Assembly (NCBI RefSeq): GCF_028561335.1
Contig: NZ_JAQQTG010000002.1
Span: 62,001 to 126,000 of the forward strand
Length of the DNA stretch: 64,000 nt
Direction of reading: 5' to 3'
Source of the DNA: Aequorivita todarodis
GTDB lineage: Bacteria; Bacteroidota; Bacteroidia; Flavobacteriales; Flavobacteriaceae
The notes under the pieces were generated by a model that was not told where the DNA came from, did not search any database, and worked only from the letters and a program-made list of their open reading frames with translations. Both the position numbers and the translations under genes were made by a program. The number at the start of each line of letters is the position of its first letter. Positions within the stretch are counted from its first letter, which is position 1. Shown piece by piece: positions 50,458 through 59,248 of the stretch.

Positions 50458-50796
50458 ATGGCCACAAACAATTACTACGACCCAGCCGACCTTAAAAAAT
50501 TTGGAAAAATATCAGAATGGAGCCAAGAACTCGGCGATAAATTTTTTGAATATTACGGAAAAGTTTTTGAGGAAGGCGCCCTTTCCGCCCGTGAAAAATC
50601 GCTTATCGCCCTTGCCGTGGCACACACCGAAATGTGCCCATATTGCATTGACGCCTACTCGCAGGACGGCCTGCAGCGCGGCATAACCAAAGAAGAAATG
50701 ATGGAAGCCGTACACGTGGGGGCAGCCATTAAAGGCGGTGCTACCCTAGTCCATGGCGTTATGATGATGAATAAAGTAAACAAATTGGAAATGTAG
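50458..50796 (+). CDS. arsenosugar-associated peroxidase-like (AhpD/carboxymuconolactone decarboxylase fold) protein
   Basis: 112 residues. AhpD-like fold with the redox pair CPYC in AHTEMCPYCIDAYSQ and a following helical GGATLVHGVMM. NCBI uses the name arsenosugar biosynthesis-associated peroxidase-like for members next to ArsS, and ArsS is the next gene (54-base gap). The chemical role in arsenosugar formation is not known. Confidence 0.88.
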   Translation: MATNNYYDPADLKKFGKISEWSQELGDKFFEYYGKVFEEGALSAREKSLIALAVAHTEMCPYCIDAYSQDGLQRGITKEEMMEAVHVGAAIKGGATLVHGVMMMNKVNKLEM

Positions 50797-50850
50797 GCAC
50801 GCCATTCATCGCGCGCACGGAAAAAACATACGAATATTCAGAAAAAATTT

Positions 50851-51927
50851 ATGCTGAAAGAAAAAAAGAAAAAGCAACAATCCCTCCATAAACGCCATAG
50901 CGAACTTGCCATGGCGAACAAACAACTCGAAAAACTCTCCAACGGTATTTTTGCCAACGGGGAGCTCCCTACGTTTTCCGAAAAAATAAAGCAGACGGAC
51001 CAATTTCCGTTGCGCCCCAACAAGCTTGAGATTCTCCAAATTAACGTGGGCTATATGTGCAATCAGGTTTGCGAACACTGCCACGTGGACGCCGGTCCGG
51101 ACCGAAAGGAAATTATGACGCGCGAAACCATGTTGCAATGCTTGGAGGTAATTAAAAACACCGGCGCCCACACCTTGGACCTAACTGGCGGCGCCCCGGA
51201 AATGAACCCGAATTTTCGCTGGTTCGTAGAAGAGGCCAGCAAAGCCGGAATTCAGGATTTTATCGTGCGCAGTAATTTGACAATCATTCGCGCCAACAAA
51301 AAATATTACGACCTGCCCGAATTTTTTAAGAAACACAACGTGCACGTGGTGAGCAGCATGCCGCACTGGACCCGTGGCAAAACTGACAAACAAAGAGGCG
51401 AAGGCGTTTTTGACCTTTCCATCAAAGCCTTGCAGGAATTGAACGCGGTAGGTTACGGCATGCCGGACAGCACCCTGCGGCTGGATTTGGTGTATAACCC
51501 CAGCGGCGCCTTCCTTCCGGGCGACCAGGCCAGTATGGAAAAGGATTTTAAGAAAGCATTGCTTGAGGATTTCGGGATACATTTCCACAATCTTTTTGCT
51601 ATTACCAATCTACCGATTTCAAGGTTTTTGGATTATTTGATTGCATCGGAAAACTATGAGGATTATATGTATTCCCTGGTCGAAGCATACAATCCTGCAG
51701 CGGTAAAAAACGTGATGTGCCGCAATACCATTTCGATAAGTTGGGATGGGTTTTTGTACGATTGCGATTTCAACCAAATGCTGGAATTGAAGGTGGCAAG
51801 CAAGATTCAACACGTTTCGGAATACAACGAGGATGTTTTAAACGATAGAAAAATAATTATTTCGCAGCACTGCTATGGTTGTACGGCGGGCGCCGGGAGC
51901 AGCTGCCAAGGCGCCGTGGCGGAGTAA
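50851..51927 (+). CDS. arsS: arsenosugar biosynthesis radical SAM protein ArsS
   Basis: 358 residues. Radical SAM cluster motif C70-x3-C74-x2-C77 (CNQVCEHC) followed by HVDAGPDRKE and GGAPEMNPNF. The C-terminal cysteine-rich end HCYGCTAGAGSSC is the ArsS signature; the position that is selenocysteine in some ArsS is ordinary here, since no in-frame TGA interrupts. It is thought to attach the 5'-deoxyadenosyl group to methylated arsenic. No ArsM methyltransferase is seen in the window. Confidence 0.93.
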   Translation: MLKEKKKKQQSLHKRHSELAMANKQLEKLSNGIFANGELPTFSEKIKQTDQFPLRPNKLEILQINVGYMCNQVCEHCHVDAGPDRKEIMTRETMLQCLEVIKNTGAHTLDLTGGAPEMNPNFRWFVEEASKAGIQDFIVRSNLTIIRANKKYYDLPEFFKKHNVHVVSSMPHWTRGKTDKQRGEGVFDLSIKALQELNAVGYGMPDSTLRLDLVYNPSGAFLPGDQASMEKDFKKALLEDFGIHFHNLFAITNLPISRFLDYLIASENYEDYMYSLVEAYNPAAVKNVMCRNTISISWDGFLYDCDFNQMLELKVASKIQHVSEYNEDVLNDRKIIISQHCYGCTAGAGSSCQGAVAE

Positions 51928-51951
51928 AGGATCGATTGTAAATATGCTTCC

Positions 51952-52452
51952 ATGAAACAATTTTCACTTCTTACATTGCTGTTTCTAATGGCAACGAGCA
52001 GCTTCGCCCAAAAAAACGTGGACGAATTGCTCGAAGCCTACAATACCCGCAGTGTACCGTACATTTCAGTGGAAGAATTGCGAATGTTCCAAATGAACGA
52101 TGCCGTTACAATTCTGGACGCCCGCGAACCTGCGGAATTTGTGGTAAGCCATATTAAATCTGCAATAAATGTGGGTTACAACGACTTTACTTCCGAAGAA
52201 AAACAACTTCAAAATCTAAACAAGAATATTCCCGTAGTCGTTTATTGTTCGGTGGGAATCCGTTCAGAAAAGATTGGCGAAAAATTAAAAAAAGCAGGAT
52301 TTACGAAGGTTAAAAATCTCTACGGTGGTATCTTTGAGTGGAAAAACAAGGGCTACCCCGTCTTCGATTCCGCGGGAAAGGAAACTGAAAATGTACACGC
52401 CTTTTCCAAGCATTGGAGCCAGTATTTGACCGCGGGAAACCCTGTTTATTGA
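51952..52452 (+). CDS. periplasmic rhodanese-like protein
   Basis: 166 residues, signal peptide ending SFAQ, then one rhodanese domain (VTILDAREPAEFVVSHIKSAINVG; catalytic cysteine in VVYCSVGIRSEKIG). It is 24 bases after arsS, so it belongs to the same transcript, and rhodaneses are regular companions of ArsS operons. The C-terminal extension after the domain (KHWSQYLTAGNPVY) is short. Confidence 0.9.
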   Translation: MKQFSLLTLLFLMATSSFAQKNVDELLEAYNTRSVPYISVEELRMFQMNDAVTILDAREPAEFVVSHIKSAINVGYNDFTSEEKQLQNLNKNIPVVVYCSVGIRSEKIGEKLKKAGFTKVKNLYGGIFEWKNKGYPVFDSAGKETENVHAFSKHWSQYLTAGNPVY

Positions 52453-52463
52453 ACCAGTAAAGT

Positions 52464-52496
52464 AAACCTGTCAAGTTTCAAAAACCTGACGGGTTT
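52464..52496. repeat. 33-bp RAYT-type palindrome, variant
   Basis: AAACCTGTCAAGTTT, loop CAA, then AAACCTGACGGGTTT: same 15+3+15 plan with two arm mismatches. It is between the rhodanese and glycosyltransferase genes. Confidence 0.8.
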
Positions 52497-52513
52497 GGAA
52501 AAACCGTATTAAA

Positions 52514-53206
52514 ATGCCGTTATTAACATCCAACAACACCAGTAGCGACAACGAAATGGCTCGCGATTTCTACTTCCCTACCTCCAAAAAAGCGCTGATT
52601 ATATTTACCCGAAACCCCGAATTGGGCAAAGTGAAAACCCGGCTCGCCAAAACCGTGGGCGATGAAAGTGCTTTGGAAATCTATAAATTTCTGCTGAAGC
52701 ACACCGTAGCAATTACCAAAAATTTAAACGTTGATAAATACGTGTTTTATTCCGAAAATATCCACCGCGATGATATTTGGAATCCTGAAATTTTCAGAAA
52801 AAAACTGCAAACCGGCACCGATTTAGGCGAAAAGATGCAAAATGCTTTTTCAGAATTATTCGATATGGGCTACGAAAAAGTTCTCATTGTGGGAAGCGAT
52901 ATTTTTGAACTGAACCAAAATGATATAGAAAACGCCTTCGAAGTTTTACAGACAACCGAAACGGTAATAGGCCCTGCCACCGATGGCGGCTATTATTTAT
53001 TGGGAATAAAGGAGTTGAACGTTGCAATATTTCAAAACAAAAATTGGGGCACGGGCACGGTTTTGGAAGAAACGCTGGCCGATTTAAGGCAAAAGAAATA
53101 CGTTTTATTGGAAGAGCGGAATGATGTGGATTATTTTGAAGACATTAAAGAGATTGATGCTTTTCAGCAATTTTTACCTCCTTATTTAGACAAAAACTTT
53201 TTATAA
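52514..53206 (+). CDS. TIGR04282 family arsenosugar biosynthesis glycosyltransferase
   Basis: 230 residues. GT-A type nucleotidyl-sugar fold with the family start KKALIIFTRNPELGKVKTRLAKTVG, the central VLIVGSDIFELN and GPATDGGYYLLG. The family was defined by its link with ArsS operons and is thought to build the sugar part of arsenosugars. It ends two bases before the phosphorylase gene, so the genes are translated together. Confidence 0.9.
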   Translation: MPLLTSNNTSSDNEMARDFYFPTSKKALIIFTRNPELGKVKTRLAKTVGDESALEIYKFLLKHTVAITKNLNVDKYVFYSENIHRDDIWNPEIFRKKLQTGTDLGEKMQNAFSELFDMGYEKVLIVGSDIFELNQNDIENAFEVLQTTETVIGPATDGGYYLLGIKELNVAIFQNKNWGTGTVLEETLADLRQKKYVLLEERNDVDYFEDIKEIDAFQQFLPPYLDKNFL

Positions 53207-53208
53207 AA

Positions 53209-54027
53209 ATGAGCATTTTAAAATACATTGAAGAAGCCGCAGATTTTCTAAAACAGCGCGGTTTCGATACACCCGAAGTTGGAATTATCCTTGGCACGGG
53301 CCTCGGAAAATTAATTGAAAAAGTGGCAATTGAAGCCGAGGTAAGCTACAACCACATTCCCAATTTTCCCACCGCCACCGTGGAATTCCACAAAGGAAAA
53401 TTGATTTACGGCACTTTGGAAGGAAAAAAAGTAGTGTTGATGCAGGGCCGATTTCACGTTTATGAAGGCTATTCGCTGCGCGACGTTACCTTTCCCGTGC
53501 GCGTAATGTACCTTTTGGGAATCAAACATTTGCTGGTGAGCAACGCATCGGGAGCTATAAACCTCAACTTCAAAAAAGGCGAAATAATGCTGATTGACGA
53601 CCATATCAATCTCCAAGGCGACTCGCCCCTCGCCTTCCGCGGCGTTGAGAAAATGGGCGAACGTTTTGTGGATATGAGCGCGCCGTACAATGTTGAAATG
53701 AACCAAAAAATGGAGCAGATAGCTTCCGAGAAAAATATAAAATTGCACAAAGGTGTGTATGCCAGCGTGGTTGGGCCACAATTGGAAACCCGCGCGGAAT
53801 ACCGCTATTTGAAAATTATAGGTGCCGATGCCGTGGGAATGAGCACCGTGCCAGAGGTTATCGTAGCCAATCATTTGGGCCTACGCGTTTCTGCCGTTTC
53901 AATCCTTACCGATGAATGCGACCCCGACAACTTGCAACCCGTGGATATTGAAGAAATAATCGCAATGGCGGCAAAAGCGGAACCGGATATGATTACTTTG
54001 TTTACGGAGTTGATGAAACGGTTGTAG
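53209..54027 (+). CDS. punA: purine-nucleoside phosphorylase
   Basis: 272 residues of the trimeric class. Motifs are GIILGTGLGKL, QGRFHVYEGYS, VSNASGAINLNFKKGEIMLIDDHINLQG, GPQLETRAEYR and VIVANHLGLRV. It cleaves purine nucleosides with phosphate. In an arsenosugar cluster it probably removes adenine from the adenosyl-arsenic intermediate before sugar transfer; that role is inference from context. Confidence 0.93.
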   Translation: MSILKYIEEAADFLKQRGFDTPEVGIILGTGLGKLIEKVAIEAEVSYNHIPNFPTATVEFHKGKLIYGTLEGKKVVLMQGRFHVYEGYSLRDVTFPVRVMYLLGIKHLLVSNASGAINLNFKKGEIMLIDDHINLQGDSPLAFRGVEKMGERFVDMSAPYNVEMNQKMEQIASEKNIKLHKGVYASVVGPQLETRAEYRYLKIIGADAVGMSTVPEVIVANHLGLRVSAVSILTDECDPDNLQPVDIEEIIAMAAKAEPDMITLFTELMKRL

Positions 54028-54070
54028 ATTGCATTCCAGCCCTGACAACAAGTCTATCCCAGAAATATAA

Positions 54071-54967
54071 ATGGAAAAATACCTAAACATATTCAAGGAT
54101 TCGTATCACGGCTATTTCAACTATCTGTGGAATGAAATAACCCATTTCCATTGGGAAAACTATTTCTATGGATTGATACTCGTTTCTCTGATAGTCTGGG
54201 TTTTGGAACTGCTCTTTCCGTGGCGGAAGAACCAAAAAGTTTTTCGAAAAGACTTTTGGTTGGACACTTTTTATATGTTCTTCAATTTTTTTCTGTTGAA
54301 TTTAATCGTGCTCATTTTCCTCTCAAATGCCACGGCTGAATTGTTCAACGATCTTTTGGGAATGGTTGGATTGAAGCTTTTGGATTTTCAACTTCTCGAT
54401 TTGGATGCGCTTCCTTTCGGGTTGGGACTTTTGATTTTCTTTCTCGTTACCGATTTTGTGCAATGGAACACGCATCGCCTGCTGCACTACTCCCCTTTTC
54501 TGTGGAATTTTCACAAATTGCACCATTCGGTAAAAGAGATGGGGTTTGCCGCGCATCTTCGGTACCATTGGATGGAACCAGTGGTTTACAAATCTATCCT
54601 TTACATTCCGCTCGCCATCATTGGAGGTTTTAATGTGGAATCGGTTGCAATTGTCCATTTCTCGGCACTCGCAATCGGGCATTTAAACCACGCCAATTTG
54701 GGTTGGGACTACGGGTTTTTAAAATATATTTTCAACAATCCAAAGATGCACATTTGGCATCACGCTAAAGTTTTGCCAAAACACGCACAATACGGTGTTA
54801 ATTTCGGGATCAGTTTAAGTGTGTGGGATTATCTTTTTAAGACAGATCACATTCCGCACGACGGCCGTGACATTGCCCTGGGCTTTGATGGCGATGAAAA
54901 TTTTCCTTCAAAATTCATCTCGCAGGAATTATATCCCATTAAAACCAAACGTCGAAATAGTTCGTAA
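54071..54967 (+). CDS. sterol desaturase / fatty acid hydroxylase superfamily protein
   Basis: 298 residues with four to five membrane helices. The di-iron histidine clusters are present: HRLLHYSP, HKLHHS, HLNHANLGW and HIWHH. The enzyme hydroxylates a lipid or alkyl chain in the membrane. Its place between the phosphorylase and a DUF547 gene suggests a link with arsenic-containing lipids, but this is only inference. 27 bases separate it from the next start. Confidence 0.9.
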   Translation: MEKYLNIFKDSYHGYFNYLWNEITHFHWENYFYGLILVSLIVWVLELLFPWRKNQKVFRKDFWLDTFYMFFNFFLLNLIVLIFLSNATAELFNDLLGMVGLKLLDFQLLDLDALPFGLGLLIFFLVTDFVQWNTHRLLHYSPFLWNFHKLHHSVKEMGFAAHLRYHWMEPVVYKSILYIPLAIIGGFNVESVAIVHFSALAIGHLNHANLGWDYGFLKYIFNNPKMHIWHHAKVLPKHAQYGVNFGISLSVWDYLFKTDHIPHDGRDIALGFDGDENFPSKFISQELYPIKTKRRNSS

Positions 54968-54993
54968 CTATTTTAAAATAAAACCAAAAAAAA

Positions 54994-55797
54994 ATGAAAA
55001 CCGCATTTAATCTCGCCACCGTATTCTTTCTCGCGTTCTTTTTGCAAAGTTGCAATCTGCTTTCGGCCGCGGGCGTTAGCAGCCAAGGCCAGCCTACAAA
55101 GGAAGTGAAAAACGGACTTACCTCGACCACAGCAAATTCTTCAGTAAATGTAGATCATTCGCAATGGGACAAATTGCTGAAAAAATATGTGGACGACGAA
55201 GGAATGGTAAATTATAAAGGCTTTAAAAAGGACGAAGCCAAGCTAAATGAATATCTGCAAATGCTTTCGGAAAAAAACCCGACTGATGATTGGAGCGTGC
55301 AGGAATTGCTGGCGTATTACATCAACCTTTACAATGCGGCGACCGTAAAATTGATCGTGGAAAACTATCCTGTAAAAAGCATAAAAGACATTGACGGTGC
55401 CTGGACCAAAGGCCGTGTGGCAGTGGGCGATAAAATGCTATCCCTCGGCGGAATTGAAAACGGAATCCTTCGGAAAATGAACGAGCCGCGTATCCATTTC
55501 GCTATCAATTGTGCTTCCATTTCGTGTCCAAAACTTTTGGATGAGGCTTACACCGCTGCAAAAATCAACGAACAATTGGAACGCGCCACCGGAGTATTCA
55601 TCAACAGCGACAAAAACGAAATTTCAGCCAGCAACCCAAAGGTTTCCTCTATTTTCGACTGGTATGCCAAGGATTATAAAGTGAATGGAAAACAGGATGT
55701 TATCGGATTTATCAATAAATATTCAAATACGAAGATAAATCCCGGGGCGACTTTGAGCTACAAGAATTATAACTGGGAATTGAACGAACAAAAATAA
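54994..55797 (+). CDS. DUF547 domain lipoprotein
   Basis: 267 residues. Lipobox LQSC (C20). The DUF547 domain is recognised by VNYKGFKKDEAKLNEYL, ELLAYYINLYNAATVKLIVENYPVKSI, RIHFAINCASISCPKL and IFDWYAKDY. It is often part of ArsS operons in Bacteroidota. Predicted thiol-hydrolase-like fold with no proven activity. The next gene has its own candidate promoter. Confidence 0.9.
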   Translation: MKTAFNLATVFFLAFFLQSCNLLSAAGVSSQGQPTKEVKNGLTSTTANSSVNVDHSQWDKLLKKYVDDEGMVNYKGFKKDEAKLNEYLQMLSEKNPTDDWSVQELLAYYINLYNAATVKLIVENYPVKSIKDIDGAWTKGRVAVGDKMLSLGGIENGILRKMNEPRIHFAINCASISCPKLLDEAYTAAKINEQLERATGVFINSDKNEISASNPKVSSIFDWYAKDYKVNGKQDVIGFINKYSNTKINPGATLSYKNYNWELNEQK

Positions 55798-55845
55798 GTA
55801 GTCAGTTTTCAGTAGCAGTAAACAGTATTTTTAGGCATAAATCAA

Positions 55846-55874
55846 TTGCGAGTCTAATCATAACATTATATTTG
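55846..55874 (+). promoter_or_regulatory. candidate promoter upstream of TIGR04283 gene
   Basis: TTG (55846-55848) and TATATTTG (55867-55874, exact TAnnTTTG) are separated by 18 bases. The start codon is 43 bases downstream, so the gene may have an internal promoter within the cluster. Confidence 0.5.
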
Positions 55875-55917
55875 AAACGGTTCGATTTACTTCGAAACTG
55901 AAACCTGAAACCAAATA

Positions 55918-56667
55918 ATGCTTTCCATCATCATCCCAGTTTTAAACGAGGCCGAAACCATTACGGAATTGTTGAATTATCTTTCGAAAAATCTTTCGGG
56001 GGAAAATGATATTGAATTGATTTTGGTCGATGGCGGCAGTAGCGATGGCACCCAAGACATCATCCTTGCTTTTAAGCCTAACAGGTTTTTAAATCCTGTT
56101 AGGTTTATAGAATTTGACAAAGGTCGCGCCAGACAAATGAACAAAGGCGCGCAAGCAGCTTCGGGCGACATACTTTACTTTCTGCATGCCGATTCCTTTC
56201 CTCCGAAAAATTTTGACAGATACATTCTTTCCGAAGTAAAAAAAGGAAATCCCGCAGGCTGTTTCCAAATGAAATTTGACAGCGACCATTGGTGGCTAAA
56301 GCTGGCCGGATGGCTTACGCAATTCCGTTGGAGAGCTTGTCGCGGTGGCGACCAAAGCCAATTTATAACCAAAGAACTCTTTGAGGAAATTGGAGGTTTC
56401 GACGAAACTTACACGATTTACGAAGACAATATTTTAATCAACGAACTCTATAAACGGAAAAAGTTTGTGGTAATCCAAAAATGCATTACCACCTCTGCGC
56501 GTCTTTACAGACAAAAAGGCGTTTGGAATCTTCAATACCACTTTTGGGTAATTTATGTGAAACGTTGGCTGGGCGCGGATGCAGACCAATTGTATGCTTA
56601 TTATGTGAAATATATTAAACTTTCGGAAAAACCAATTTCACCAATAAAAAACCTTGATAAAGTCTGA
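55918..56667 (+). CDS. TIGR04283 family arsenosugar biosynthesis glycosyltransferase
   Basis: 249 residues. GT2 family start MLSIIIPVLNEAETITELL, then LVDGGSSDGTQD and the DxD-like FLHADSFPP; CRGGDQSQFI follows. Partner of TIGR04282 in ArsS clusters. Residues 53-63 (KPNRFLNPVRF) are exactly one 33-bp RAYT-type palindrome in frame, located in the loop between the DGGSSDGT strand and the GRARQMNKG motif. Despite the insert all sugar-nucleotide motifs are intact. Confidence 0.92.
   Translation: MLSIIIPVLNEAETITELLNYLSKNLSGENDIELILVDGGSSDGTQDIILAFKPNRFLNPVRFIEFDKGRARQMNKGAQAASGDILYFLHADSFPPKNFDRYILSEVKKGNPAGCFQMKFDSDHWWLKLAGWLTQFRWRACRGGDQSQFITKELFEEIGGFDETYTIYEDNILINELYKRKKFVVIQKCITTSARLYRQKGVWNLQYHFWVIYVKRWLGADADQLYAYYVKYIKLSEKPISPIKNLDKV
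56074..56106. repeat. 33-bp palindrome in frame within TIGR04283 gene
   Basis: AAGCCTAACAGGTTT, loop TTA, then AATCCTGTTAGGTTT (two arm mismatches). It begins exactly at codon 53 and ends at codon 63, so an element of this length preserves the reading frame. Confidence 0.88.
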
Positions 56668-56680
56668 AAAACCGAAAGCC

Positions 56681-56713
56681 CAAACCCAAAGGTCTTCAAG
56701 ACTTTTGGGGTTT
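56681..56713. terminator. palindrome between convergent genes, probable bidirectional terminator
   Basis: CCCAAAGGTCT, loop TCA, then AGACTTTTGGGG, with T or A runs on both sides. Again 15+3+15 in plan, with three mismatches. It lies between the plus-strand stop at 56667 and the minus-strand stop at 56713, so a former RAYT palindrome may now act as a shared terminator. Confidence 0.65.
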
Positions 56714-57762
56714 TAATAGCCACCGTAATTCCGTTTTACAATTAACTCTGCAGGTTTGTTCTGCGGCGTAAATTGATTGTCATCGGGGCCTCCCACTTTT
56801 TCGTTCAAAACAAACCATTTCCACAGAAAACCACCCGCAAACCAATCCTCTCCCCAAACCGATTTGTAGAGTCCTTCCAGTAAATTTGCCTGTGCCTCTA
56901 AGTTCACGGAGGTCATTTCCCTATGGCTCTTCCAAGGTTCTTTCCCGCTGAAGTTAACACTTCGGTAGCCGTATTCCGCAAAGAGGATTTTTTTGTTTTC
57001 CTTTTCTGAAAAAACTTTCAACTCCTTTTTCCATCGCTCCCAGCCTGCTATTGCCTCTTCCACTGTGGGAGTTTCGCTCTCCGAAACTGGGAAATAAGCA
57101 TCCACGCCAATATAATCCAGCGCATCCCAAAACGGTACGCGCCTGTACTCGTCCCAATTGGCGGCATAGGTCAATTTTCCGTTGTAAACCTTTTTTACTT
57201 CCGCAATCAATTCGCGCCAATAATCGGGACGGTGCTCTATAAATTTTTCCAATTCGGTACCGATACAGAAAATTTCAATACTTTTTGCCTCGGTAATTTT
57301 CGCAAAATCGAGGATAAAATTTTTATAGGTTTCCTCAAGTTGGCGCCAATCTTCTTCCGAAGCCATTTCTACCAGACCCGTAAATTCGCCATTCCAAACC
57401 CAAATTTGGGGTTTCATCATTACGTGTATTTCGTTTTTGTGGAGCAATTCAACATATTGTGTTACCCCTTCGCGCGTTTCGCCAAACCATTGCCATTTTT
57501 GGTCGTAGATTATTTCGGGATGGCTTAAACTTCTTATAAAACCGAAAGGCATTACCGTAACATAATTGGCGTTTACTTCCTTTAAAAATGCTATGTTTTT
57601 GGTGGCAAGTGAATCGGGAGCGGCCACAAGGCTCAGGCCGTTTATTTTGGAAACGGTCAAATTTTGAAATATTTTTTCTTCGGAAGAATTTTTCTTTTGG
57701 GCGCACCCGCTTATAATGGCAAAAAGAAGCATACCGTGCACAAAGCGATGAAGCAATATCAT
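56713..57762 (-). CDS. GH113-like glycoside hydrolase lipoprotein
   Basis: 349 residues with lipobox IISGC (C20). TIM barrel resembling GH113 mannanases: acid/base glutamate in FCIGTELEKF and nucleophile in ILFAEYGYRS, with aromatic sugar-binding stretches (YDQKWQWF, MMKPQIWVWNGEF). It is a probable surface-exposed mannan-type endoglycosidase. Divergent from the following FAD gene. Confidence 0.82.
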   Translation of the reverse strand: MILLHRFVHGMLLFAIISGCAQKKNSSEEKIFQNLTVSKINGLSLVAAPDSLATKNIAFLKEVNANYVTVMPFGFIRSLSHPEIIYDQKWQWFGETREGVTQYVELLHKNEIHVMMKPQIWVWNGEFTGLVEMASEEDWRQLEETYKNFILDFAKITEAKSIEIFCIGTELEKFIEHRPDYWRELIAEVKKVYNGKLTYAANWDEYRRVPFWDALDYIGVDAYFPVSESETPTVEEAIAGWERWKKELKVFSEKENKKILFAEYGYRSVNFSGKEPWKSHREMTSVNLEAQANLLEGLYKSVWGEDWFAGGFLWKWFVLNEKVGGPDDNQFTPQNKPAELIVKRNYGGY

Positions 57763-57893
57763 TTTGAAAATATTAAAAGCTGAATTTAAGGCTTTATTTC
57801 AGAAATTAGGGAAATATTAATACCCGATTTGAATCCGTCCCATTTGTAATTGCGTAAATTTATAAACGACTGAAGAAACCAATTACCAAAAGT

Positions 57894-59201
57894 ATGGAGC
57901 ACATCGTCATTATAGGCAACGGAATTGCAGGTGTAACGGCCGCTCGGCACATTCGTAAACTTTCCGAAAAAAAAATAACCATTATTTCTGCTGAAGCCGA
58001 TCATTTTTTTTCCCGCACTGCCTTGATGTACGTTTATATGGGCCATATGCGTTGGCGTGATATTGAACCTTATGAACATTGGTTTTGGGAAAAGAACAGG
58101 CTGGAACTTAAAAAAGCCTATGTTGAAACGGTTGATACCAACAACAAAACACTTCATTTTAAAGAGGGCGGATCAATCACTTATGACAAACTTATAATCG
58201 CAACAGGTTCCACCACCAATACTTTTGGGTGGGAAGGTTTGGAACTGAACGGCGTGCAAGGTTTGGTTTCGAAACAGGATTTGGAAAACCTTGAAAAAAA
58301 CGCTCCAAACAACAAAGACTGCCCCCGAGCGGTAATCGTCGGCGGCGGATTGATAGGTGTTGAAATGGCTGAAATGCTCCGAACCCGAAAGATTGAAGTA
58401 ACAATGCTCGTCCGTGAGTCTGCCTTTTGGGAAGGCACCCTTCCAAAACCAGAGGCAGAAATGATTTCACGTCACATTATTTCTCACGGCGTCGATCTTC
58501 GTCATAATGCTGAACTCGATAAAATTTTAGGCGATGATAAAGGAAATGTCCGTGCCATTGTAACCAAAGAGGGCGAGGAAATTCCGTGTTGTGTGGTTGG
58601 AATTACCACGGGCGTTAAACCGCAGATTTCCTTTCTTCAACATTCAAAAATTGAAACCGATAAAGGTGTTTTGGTAAACCGAAAACTGGAAACAAATATT
58701 GAAGACGTTTATGCCATTGGCGATTGTGCACAGCAACGCGAACCCATCGGCAACCGCCCACCAATAGAGGCGGTTTGGTACACCGGACGGATGATGGGCG
58801 AGGCTTTGGCGCAGACCATCTGCGGAAAACCTTTTGAATACAATCCCGGTAACTGGTTTAACAGCGCCAAGTTTTTTGATATTGAATACCAAACCTACGG
58901 CTGGGTTTTCTCAGAAAGTAAACGGAAGGATTACGAAGCCCAATTCCACTGGAAATGTGCGAGCGACCTTCGATGCGTAACGATTTCATATAATAAAAAC
59001 TCCAATGAATTTCTGGGTATAAATACTTTCGGAATACGGATGAAACACGAAGTTTTTGACAGATGGCTGAACGAAAAACGAAGTGTGGATTATGTAATTG
59101 AAAATCTGAAACAGGCCAATTTTGACCCTGAATTTTATAAAAAATATGAAAAAGAGATTTTGAAGGAATATGAGATTTTTACCAATATAGTAACGTCTTA
59201 A
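57894..59201 (+). CDS. NAD(P)/FAD-dependent oxidoreductase of the arsenosugar-type cluster
   Basis: 435 residues. FAD-binding GNGIAG (8-13) and NAD-binding GGGLIG, with VYAIGDCAQQRE near the FAD ribityl site; pyridine-nucleotide-disulfide oxidoreductase fold without the redox CxxxxC. Together with the polyferredoxin gene downstream it probably supplies electrons, perhaps to ArsS. The two are now separated by a RAYT element. Confidence 0.88.
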   Translation: MEHIVIIGNGIAGVTAARHIRKLSEKKITIISAEADHFFSRTALMYVYMGHMRWRDIEPYEHWFWEKNRLELKKAYVETVDTNNKTLHFKEGGSITYDKLIIATGSTTNTFGWEGLELNGVQGLVSKQDLENLEKNAPNNKDCPRAVIVGGGLIGVEMAEMLRTRKIEVTMLVRESAFWEGTLPKPEAEMISRHIISHGVDLRHNAELDKILGDDKGNVRAIVTKEGEEIPCCVVGITTGVKPQISFLQHSKIETDKGVLVNRKLETNIEDVYAIGDCAQQREPIGNRPPIEAVWYTGRMMGEALAQTICGKPFEYNPGNWFNSAKFFDIEYQTYGWVFSESKRKDYEAQFHWKCASDLRCVTISYNKNSNEFLGINTFGIRMKHEVFDRWLNEKRSVDYVIENLKQANFDPEFYKKYEKEILKEYEIFTNIVTS

Positions 59202-59233
59202 AACCTCACAGGTCTCAAAGACCTGTGAGGTTT
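59201..59233. repeat. left flanking 33-bp palindrome of the RAYT element
   Basis: Perfect 15-bp arms, loop CAA. It overlaps the stop codon of the FAD oxidoreductase gene at its first base, so the element inserted exactly at a gene end. Confidence 0.95.
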
Positions 59234-59248
59234 AATTTCCATTTACCC

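Noticed and set aside
50851-51927. Selenocysteine in ArsS
   Set aside because: No in-frame TGA occurs in the gene and the C-terminal motif has ordinary cysteines.
57763-57893. Shared regulatory palindrome between the divergent GH113 and FAD genes
   Set aside because: The gap shows no inverted repeat or clear TAnnTTTG box, so no operator could be supported.
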